From IMG/VR virus record IMGVR_UViG_3300032315_000272, positions 1 to 45,664 of that record: DNA of 45,664 nt. One strand, written 5' to 3'. The notes under the pieces were generated by a model. That model searched no databases and was not told where the DNA came from. It saw only the letters and a list, made by a program, of their open reading frames with translations. Positions 27,856 to 36,900 of this stretch are shown here, in pieces. The position numbers and the translations under genes were made by a program. Each line of letters begins with the position of its first letter. The first letter of the stretch is position 1. Source of the DNA: a virus.

Positions 27856-30795
27856 ATGACACCCGCTGAGTTTTTAGCGGTGGTTTTGCCGTCTTCTGGT
27901 TTAGGCCAGTACTGTGCGGTGGAACTCACAAAAAGAAAAGAGCATTTTTATGCGGAGACGATCGACGACCTCATCCCGAAGATAGACGCTTGGCATGCGG
28001 CCAAGTGCGATGTGTTCTTTGCCTTGGCTACCTTCGACGAGAAGCGCGGCGCAGAGCAAGCGCAGTATGTCCGTTCGTTCTTTATCGACATGGATGGCTA
28101 CGCCTCAAAGAAAGCTGCGGCTAATGCGCTGACGGACTTCTTGGCTGAGACGGGTTTGATTGCGCTAGGCAATCCTTGGGTGGTGGACTCTGGCGGTGGC
28201 TTGCACGCTTACTGGCCACTGCGCGAAGAAATCCCTGTGGCTATTTGGAAACCTGTTGCAGAGAACCTCAAGCGTCTGTGCAAGCAGTGCAATTTCAATA
28301 TAGACATGACGGTAACGGCTGACGCAGCCCGTATCTTGCGGGTGCCCGGCACGACCAACTACAAGAAGAAGTACACGACGCCGCGCCCTGTGCGCATAGT
28401 GCAGGAGGGTGACCTGTTCGATCTGGACACCTTCTCCACCGTGGTGTACGAGCACGTCGAGGAAATCTTCACTCCCAAACCTGTTGCTGAGCAGATCGAC
28501 GGCGTGCGCCCCAAGCGTGACCCAAACGCCGCCCAAGTCAAACTCATGGAGAACAGCGTCACGTTGTTCGAGAAGATAAAGCCCCAGTGCGCACAGGTGC
28601 AGGACTACATCGCGACAGCGCAGGATGACGGTAAGGAACCGATCTGGCGTGGGATTCTTTCGTGGACGCAGAAGTGCGAAGACGGTATGGCGCATGCCAT
28701 TGAGTTGAGCGACATGCACCCGTACCCGATGGCGCGTATGCAGCAGAAACTGGCCGAGATCAAAGGCCCGTATGCGTGTGCCAAGATGGACAGCGAGAAT
28801 CCCGGCATCTGCACGAAGTGCCCACACTTCAACAAGATCACCAACCCGTTGGTGCTCGGTAGGCAGGTACTGACCGACAACACTGAGAAAGAAATCCCCC
28901 TGACTCCTGCCCCAGCGCCCAAGATGGTGGACTTCGAGGTGAGCGCTGAGGATGAGGACTTCGAGCACGAGTTCGATGAGGACTTCGAGGACATTGACGT
29001 CAAGGACACAGCCCCCACAATTACGCGCCCCGCACCACCTCGCGGGTACAGCTACGGCAGAAACGGCGGTGTCTACAAGACGGTGTCGGACGAAGACGCC
29101 GAGGGGAAAAAGATTACCAAAGAGGTTCAGATTCTTGGCTACGACTTGTTTGTCGTTGACCTACTCAAGCAGGAGGCCGACCACTTGGTGCACATGGCCG
29201 CTGTGCGTCCCGAAGGCGTAATAACCCTGAACTTCCCCCAGCGCTCCATCGTGAGCAAGGACGAGACATTGAAGTGGCTGGCCAGCCAGAACATCGTGGC
29301 TGGCGGCATGCACCAGAAGAACCTGTACGACTACGTGCTGGCCTGTGTGGAGCAAGCATCCATGGAGAAAAAGGCCATCGTGGTTCCGTTCCAGTGCGGC
29401 TGGCAGGAAGATATGTCGTTTGTTTACAACAACCGCGTGTTTACGAAGGACGGGCGCGAGACACGTATACCCATGCCGGGCTTGGAGAACATCAACCGCA
29501 ACACCAACGGCAAGGGAACAGTCACGGAGTGGGCCAAAGTTTGGGAAGTCTTCAAAACCAAAAAGATGCACACCATGCTGGCGTTCTGCGCAGACTCGTT
29601 CGGGTCATCGCTTATGAAGTTCACCGAGTACGAGGGCTTCATGTGGCACATCGGCTCACGCCAGTCAGGTACAGGTAAGTCTTTGACGCTCAGCGCCAAG
29701 GCTGGTGTATGGGGTCACCCCGTAAGGTACAGGACAGGTAAGAGTACATCTCCAGTAGCCATGCAACAGCGTGCGGGTTTGCTCAACAGCATGCCCCTGC
29801 TCATTGACGAGATCACCAGCCGTAGCCGTGCGGACATGGAGTGGGCACCAACTTTCATCTTTGACTACGCCGAGGGACAGGGCAAAGAGCGTATGGAGTC
29901 AGGCTCCAACAAAGAGCGTATTAACAACAGTACGTGGGCGGCTACGGGCACGATGACCTCAAACGTGATGCTGCTGGACTACATGGCAGGTGCGCGTACC
30001 TTCAGCTCGAACGGCGAGTTGATGCGTATGTTGGAGTGGAACCCGACCGAAGAACTCAAGTGGTCTGCGGAGGAGCGCAGCATCCTCAAGGGGTTGAAGC
30101 AGAACTACGGCGTTGCGGGCGAGGCATGGGTGCGCTGGTTGACAAAGAACCAAGATACCGCCAAGCGTTTGCTCCACAAGGTAGACGAGCGCCTCAAAGA
30201 CAAGATGAAGTTCACGGACTTGGAGCGTTACTGGCATGCTGGCTGCACCACCACGGTGACAGCGGCTATCTTGCTGGGACCGAAGTACGCCAACCTGATC
30301 GAGATGCCTGTCGAGGGAATCATCGAAGCGTTGCAGGTACTGATTGACAAGGCACGCGCTAAGTTCAAGAGTAACATCCGCACAGCCGAGGACGTACTCA
30401 ACACCTACACCGGCAACAACTACGGCGGCTTCGTCATCATCAAGAAGAACGAGGAGAAGCGTGTGTTGGCCGCATGGGGCAGCGGTGAGACAGTCGACAA
30501 GTCAATCACCCGTAACAAGGTGCTGGGTCGTGTCGAGCATGAGTTGCTGACGCCGGGCTACGTGGACTACTTCATCGAGGAGCAACTGCTCAAGCAACAC
30601 TGCGTCGCTATGAGTTATGGTTATGACGACTTCAAAGAACAGCTCGGTTTGTTATTTACCGTGCACTACATCAAGAAGGATATGCTCTCGCGCACCAACG
30701 GCCCAAGCATGCGTGTCAACGTGATGCACATAAGCTGCAAGCAGGAGATTGTCGATGGCGCTACGCTATCCGTTGGCCAACCTAAAGCCGGGTGA
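27856..30795 (+). CDS. Primase-helicase (AEP-like primase fused to DUF927-type helicase)
   Basis: 979 aa. The N-terminal primase domain has F-F-I-D78-M-D80-G and V-D-S112-G-G-G-L-H117-A-Y-W, matching the DxD and SxH motifs of archaeo-eukaryotic primases. A Cys cluster (C-A-K-M ... G-I-C-T-K-C) lies near 305-325 and a very acidic linker at about 355-385. The C-terminal part resembles DUF927 helicases: G-S-R-Q-S-G-T-G-K608-S (Walker A) followed by K-A-G-V-W-G-H-P, and P-L-L-I-D651-E652 (Walker B). One protein can therefore prime and unwind, replacing T7 gp4. It is the last large gene of the early block and partner to the family A polymerase. Confidence 0.85.
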   Translation: MTPAEFLAVVLPSSGLGQYCAVELTKRKEHFYAETIDDLIPKIDAWHAAKCDVFFALATFDEKRGAEQAQYVRSFFIDMDGYASKKAAANALTDFLAETGLIALGNPWVVDSGGGLHAYWPLREEIPVAIWKPVAENLKRLCKQCNFNIDMTVTADAARILRVPGTTNYKKKYTTPRPVRIVQEGDLFDLDTFSTVVYEHVEEIFTPKPVAEQIDGVRPKRDPNAAQVKLMENSVTLFEKIKPQCAQVQDYIATAQDDGKEPIWRGILSWTQKCEDGMAHAIELSDMHPYPMARMQQKLAEIKGPYACAKMDSENPGICTKCPHFNKITNPLVLGRQVLTDNTEKEIPLTPAPAPKMVDFEVSAEDEDFEHEFDEDFEDIDVKDTAPTITRPAPPRGYSYGRNGGVYKTVSDEDAEGKKITKEVQILGYDLFVVDLLKQEADHLVHMAAVRPEGVITLNFPQRSIVSKDETLKWLASQNIVAGGMHQKNLYDYVLACVEQASMEKKAIVVPFQCGWQEDMSFVYNNRVFTKDGRETRIPMPGLENINRNTNGKGTVTEWAKVWEVFKTKKMHTMLAFCADSFGSSLMKFTEYEGFMWHIGSRQSGTGKSLTLSAKAGVWGHPVRYRTGKSTSPVAMQQRAGLLNSMPLLIDEITSRSRADMEWAPTFIFDYAEGQGKERMESGSNKERINNSTWAATGTMTSNVMLLDYMAGARTFSSNGELMRMLEWNPTEELKWSAEERSILKGLKQNYGVAGEAWVRWLTKNQDTAKRLLHKVDERLKDKMKFTDLERYWHAGCTTTVTAAILLGPKYANLIEMPVEGIIEALQVLIDKARAKFKSNIRTAEDVLNTYTGNNYGGFVIIKKNEEKRVLAAWGSGETVDKSITRNKVLGRVEHELLTPGYVDYFIEEQLLKQHCVAMSYGYDDFKEQLGLLFTVHYIKKDMLSRTNGPSMRVNVMHISCKQEIVDGATLSVGQPKAG

Positions 30796-30973
30796 GAGCT
30801 TCTTTGTAGCGGGTCTTGATCTAGAAGGAATAAGGGAGCGCGGCTTACTCGCTGCGCTCCCCTACCGGTACAAGATGCAAGCTACCTTCGGCGTCCAGAA
30901 CGGCTTTATTGGCGTGAGATTTCGTCGGCTGTCTGGCGGATTGTCAAGGCTAAGGTCTTCTTCATCTGCTTGA
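30755..30973 (+). CDS. Small basic protein at end of early block
   Basis: 72 aa from the ATG at 30755 (a TTG two codons earlier is possible). It overlaps the end of the primase gene by 41 nt and the 3' end of the opposite-strand giant gene by 68 nt. The N-terminus Y-P-L-A-N-L-K-P-G-E-S-F-F-V resembles small phage proteins of unknown function. The middle reads Q-A-T-F-G-V-Q-N-G-F-I-G-V-R-F-R-R and the end is Arg/Ser-rich, suggesting DNA or RNA binding. No strong binding site. Confidence 0.5.
   Translation: MALRYPLANLKPGESFFVAGLDLEGIRERGLLAALPYRYKMQATFGVQNGFIGVRFRRLSGGLSRLRSSSSA
30834..30861. terminator. Hairpin at the convergent junction (possible two-way terminator)
   Basis: Perfect 8-bp stem GGGAGCGC / GCGCTCCC (30834-30841 with 30854-30861), 12-nt loop, inside the 72-aa gene and 45 nt beyond the stop of the giant gene. 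No T-run on either strand, so termination would be weak or factor-assisted. Confidence 0.35.
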
Positions 30974-33900
30974 TCTCGTCGATGAGCACACGCTTCTCGG
31001 CGGGTGGCATGTCCATAGCCTGAACGGCACGCTCGTACTGGGTCAGCTCTTTCATCTGCGAAGTGAAGAAGTCGCCCACCTCACCAACAGCGTACTCGTT
31101 GCCAGTCTTCTGCAACAACTCGTTGGCATCCGCCTGACGGCCATCTTGGAATAGCTTGTCGACGGTGCGCTGCACCTTCATGGCGTCCTCGAATCGGTCG
31201 TAGGTAGCGTTGACAATACCGCCCGCGTCATTGGGTTGGAAAATCCCGCCGATGACAGGCATGTCCGACAAACGCTTGGTGGCTTGCTCTGGGGTGTTGC
31301 CCTTGGGGATACCCAGACTGACCGCTTGCAAGAACGCCAGACCCATTGCTCCGGTGTAGCCGTTGACCAACTGTTCCAAAATAATTGGTGATGTGCCTGT
31401 AATGCGGCCAGCCATCTTGGCGGCTTCGGATGTGTTGGTGCGGAACTGCTCCGCAGGTAACAGCCCTTTCTCGGCGCTGGTCAGAATGTCGCGCTCTGTG
31501 TAGAACGACTTGCCGAGCGCTGCCTCGATGGTGGGTTTAATCGCTTGCGGGATTGGGATTGGAATCGGCACACCGCCGATCGTAGGCATGCTGCCGCCGC
31601 CGGGGATTGTTTGCAGCAAGATGTGGCGGAAAGCCTTCACAGCCTCTTCGCTGCCGTGCTCGTTCATCATGGTGTTGTACAACGCCTCGGGCAAAGCCTT
31701 GAAGATGTAGCCAATTTCGAATGGTACGGGAATACGTACAGGTTGATCGACACCGGGGATGCGCACAAACCAGTTGCCGTACTTCTGCTCGGGGTTGGCG
31801 TCTTTGTACGCTTCGTCGTCCTGCATCATGGCGGCGTAGGCCAAAGTACCTGCGGCCAGCATAGCTCCGCGCTGCAACAACTTCTCCTGAATCTTCAGGC
31901 GTTCGTTGAACGGCATATTGCCAGTCATCGCCTTGTACAACACGTTCAGACCTTGAATCTGTGAGTTGAAGAAGGGAACCATGGACGCGATGATATGTAT
32001 GCTGGGTGACGCACCGCGTTTGCTAAAGTTCATGGACTCCAGCGCCATGAGCGTGGCCTCCATTTCCGACAGACCCTGTTCGATGTAGCTGTTGTACTGG
32101 GCGCGACGTGTTAGCGCATCGGCTTCCATACCAATCGCTTCAGCCTTGGCCAAGGCGCTCATCCACCCGGGTTTACCCGAAGTAATCTCGCGCAAGATCA
32201 TGGATAGGTCTTCGTTGTTACCTGTGAACTGCTGGCCACCAGTGATACCGCGGCGCTCCAAGAGCTCCTTAGTTGGTTTGTTGATCTGTCTCAATGCACC
32301 AAACACCGGCATAAAGTCAGCGCCGGACAGAATCGGGGCTGCCAACGAGTCACGGAACAACTGCCTTGCCGCGTAGATAGGCGATAGTGTCACTGCCTTA
32401 CGCAACAGACGCGACGGCATACCCAAGATGCGGAAAGCCAGCGGCATCTGCGTTGGAATACCTTCCATGCCTTTGACAATCAGATCACCGGGAATACCCT
32501 TAGTGCCCTCAACAGACGCATACTTGTCTTCGCCGTCTTCTTTGTACTTAACGATGTCTGGGCCGGATGTTGCGCCCACGATCTTGGCCATCTTCAAATC
32601 CACGAGTTCGTAGACAGCGTTCTTGGTGGCCAAGTTGCGCATGCCCATGTCCACCAGCATGTTGGTGTTCTGCACCGAGCTGGTCATGAAGTCGAGGATT
32701 GGCTTGTCGTCTCCCACCAACTCGTGCAGGTATGGCTGCTCGGCAATGCTGCCGATACGGATGCGGGACTCACCACCGATCATGAGCTCGGCAACGCCGT
32801 TGCTCTCACGATACCAAGGGATGTAGTCGTTTTCTTGGGTCAACTCTTTGCTCAACTGCTCGGAGATAGCGCCGGTGCTGGCCAAGAAATTCATCATGTC
32901 GCGGTTGTAGTCGTTGTATTCACGGCGGGCGTCGTCAAAGATTGCTTTGAGTTCTTTGTTGCCGTCGACAAACTTCTTTGCTTTACGCAGGTCTTGCTCT
33001 GTAACGTCTTTGGAAAAGCTCAACGAAGCAAAGCCCTTGCTGTCCGCACGGATGGCAGACATGTATGCAGTAAACATGCGGTTGACGGCTTCGCCGTTAC
33101 CGACGTAAGGCTGCGCATCCTTGAGGATTTGCACCACGCCCTTGATGCTTGCGCCGGGTTTGCTCTCGATGACGTACTCTTTCTGACCGTCCTTGCGGGT
33201 CTTTTCTACGCGAGCCAGAGCACCGTTGCCCACAGCTTGTGATGTGAAGTGCATGCGCTGGTCGTACATGCGGAGGTAGTACATCATCTGGCTACCCTTG
33301 AGCTCATCCATGACTTTGGAGAGTCGCTCCAGCGGAGCAAAACGGTCAACCAGTTGGGTCTCAAGGCCAAGGAAACCGCCAGCCGCAGCGCGTACTTTAT
33401 CGGTGGTTGACTTGTTACTAGCCATGAATTTGTCGATAGACTCACCCGCTTCGCGGGCTTCGTCATTGTTGTACGTAGCCGACACGCGATATAGGGCACC
33501 GCTTGTATCAATGAGTCCGCCTTGGCCGCCTTTACCTTTTTTAACGAAGCGGCGTGCGTTGGCTACGATTTGCTCGACCTCGGCATCCGACACATTCTTT
33601 ACGTTAAACGTACGTGCCAACCATTGTTTAATAGCGTACATAACGCGGCGTACAGCGTTGGCAAAGGGAGAACCGGCCAACTTACCTTCTTCGGCTTTCT
33701 CTGCCAAAACTTCTTCCACAGCAACTTCACGAGTCAAGTTTTTATTCTTGCCCATTTTGTTGTCAGCTTCGCGGCGTACAGCAGGATTGCCTTCATAGAT
33801 ACCGTTCATGGTCGAGGCGTACTTGTCGCCAAGCATCGAGCGCATACCAAAGTGACCTACGACTTCGTGAACTACGGTCAACGCCACATCATTGCCGTTG

Positions 33901-36900
33901 TGTAAGTTGTTGGCAACCAAGTAAACAATACCTGTTTTTGTATCAAACAAACCGGGAATCTTGCCGGTCATGCCGTCACGCTTAGCTTGATCTTGAATGT
34001 GCTGGGGCAACTGACTCTCGTCGGCTACTACCTCTACTGGCGGTACAACTTCCCAACCGTCCATGATCTTGTCGGCCAGACGAGCAACAGCTTGCTCATT
34101 CATGCCCGCGCCTTCACGTGTCTGCGTACGGAACAATCCGCCTAAATCGTTGTCGTACTCGTCAACTTCAATTCCGGCATCAAGAGCACGAGAAGGCGTA
34201 GTGGGCGTAACCTTTACCTCTGCCGCTGCTTTTGTGCCTCGTATACGTGAAGCAACCTCGTTGACCATGCGCTGTTCTTCACGGCTCATGGCTTGGTAGT
34301 CACGTTCACTCTTAGCGGCGATGTCGCCTGTACGGAAAGCTGTACGTGCAGATTGTTTTGCAGTTGTGTCAACAGTCAGCGCTTGTTGCTTGCGAGCGGG
34401 TCTGCCTTCCTCAGTTACTTCGCGCTGAGCTTCCAACTCCGTCAGTTTCTGCAACATGCCTAGTTTGGCTGTGGCGTCTATCATGTCTTGGTCTGAAGAC
34501 GTTTCGCTATCTACGATAGCGCGTAGCTCAGCTTGGTCATCAGGCAAATTCTCAACACCTGCCAACTCACCCACCACTTCGGCAATTTCTTTGTCAATCT
34601 CGGCAACCTGCACACGCTTAGTCTGTGCACGGATGTAAGCGTCGTCGGCCCTATCTTCGGCAGCAAACGCGTCATCGCGGAGTTTGTCTATGCGAAGTCG
34701 CTCGGTGGACGTAAGTGCCTCAACCTTACCTTCGACGCGGCGCTTACCAAAGCCGCCCCACATCTCGCGCCAAATATCTTCTAACTGACGGGCTTGGCTC
34801 TTGATCTCTTGCACAGTTTCTTTTTGCTGGCGCTCCGCGCCTTTGAGCTCGGCTTGCGCAGCCTTAAGGTCAACCTCCGCTTTTTGTGCAGCAAACGGAT
34901 ACTTCAGCGCGGGTATTACCGGGCCTTTTCCGGGTAGGGCTTTTGTGACGCTTTCACCGCGCATAGTGGCCAGATTGGTTTCTAGGTCGATGATGCGGTC
35001 ACGCAAAGCCTGAACCTTCTTGTCGCTGATAGCTTGCAGCACAGCGGCTGCCGTGTCGTGCGCATTTGTGCGCGTGTCCATTGAGTTTTCAAGATCGTCT
35101 AACTGATCTTTGATCTGCTTCTCAAGGTCTTCAATAATTGACTTTTTTTCCTCGTAGCGGAACTGCTCGTAGGTGACCAGCTGCGTGCGGTCTTTGCCAT
35201 CCGACTGGGCCAGTATGTCTTTGACTTTCTTCTGGATACGGTTCAGCTCAGCCTTTTCTTTTTCAAGAGTTTTCTGCGCTTTGTCTAAGTCGGCTTTTAC
35301 TTGCTTGATGTCTGGGTCAAGAATTTCAGCCAGCTTCGTGTCCATCTCTTCACGGGACTTTTTAAACAACTGCTCTACACGCTCGCGGTACTGGCCTTTG
35401 GCTTGTTCCGCTTTGGCTTCTAAAGCGTTGATGCGCTGAGACAGAGGGTCTTTGCGTTCTATTTTGCTGATCGAACGCAGATGTTTTAAGGCCGTATTCA
35501 TAACGGCCAGTTCTTGGCGCAACGTGGCTGCTTGGTTGCGAACACTCAGGTTAGCGTTCTGCATTGTTTGCAAAAGCTGGTTGTCCAAATCCTCAAGGCG
35601 GTTGCCTTGAGACACAAGCTGCATCGCTTCTTTCAAACGCTTCTGGTACTCAGGCACTTTGACTGAGTTGAACTGGCGCAGCAGTTCTGCTACTTGTTCT
35701 TTTTCAGTTTGAGACAAGCCGTTGCCTTTGTCGGCAAGATAGCGATCGACCAACGCTTGTTCGGCGGGGGTGTTGCCGATTTCAGGATAGCTGACATACG
35801 CTTTGGCTAAATCTTTATCCGTCCACCGTGTTGTGTTCGTCCAGAAAAACTTGGTATCGTTCTTGACACGTTCGATCTCGTCGTTGAGGCGTGCGATAGT
35901 TGTGGACACGGCCTTACTGCGGGTAGCAATAATCGCGTCTTTGTCGGCCTTGCGCTTTGCTGCGGCGCGTGCTTTACCCAATGCCTCCCATGCTTCACGA
36001 ATCTTCGGTGAGTTGGCAAAGTTCTTGGGCGACATGCGGATGTATCCGATGTCTTTATCTGTCTCAGGGAACAGCGACTTCTGACCAGCTTCTTTCTGCT
36101 CAGTTGTTGTTGGGCCAAGCGCAGCTAACGCATCCTTAATGTCTTGCTGGTACTCGCTCAGCGGTGCACGTTCTTCTTCGTAGCCAACAGTGGCGTACTT
36201 ACGGCGAACACCCTCACGGGGCTTACCTTCAACAAAATCAGTTTCTTCACCACGGGTCTTGGGCACCTGAGTTTCTGAAACACGTTTCTCAGAAACAATA
36301 TCGCGGCGTTTCGTCAACATGCTGCCGGTGTCTTCACCGCGCATAACGCGCTCAACTTGAGTATCAACAGCGTCAAGCAAATCTCGGCTCACGCGTTTGT
36401 TTTCAATTGCGGTACGGGCGCTCTCCAACACATCACGCAACTCGCTTTCGGCGGGTACGCGTTGCAACGCTTTTTCTAAGTTAGTTAGTGTGTACTCACT
36501 ACGACGACGTAGTTCACCGGCTAACGTTGTGGCTGTCTCGCCTTTTGCTTCGCCGACTTTCTTGGCTTCGGTGGCAGCAAACTGGGGCTTGAGCAAAGTC
36601 TCAACGCGAGTAGACGTAGAGGGCACTTCGCTGAGTTGGTTGCGCACAGCCTCGATGCGAGACTTAAAGTGTTTGACTTCGGCAGGGCTAATGCCTTGTA
36701 CGGCTGGCTTTACCTCAACACGTTTGGTAACAGCTGGGCGCACGATCTTGTTGGCACGCATCTGCGCTGGCTCAACAATCTGTTCTTCGTACTGGGCGGG
36801 CTGAGACTGCGTAGCGGAACGCTCCACCCAGTCGTTCACGGTATCGTAAAGTTTAGACGCGGCTTTGATGGCTTCGTCCTGAGTGAGTGAGGGCTTACCT

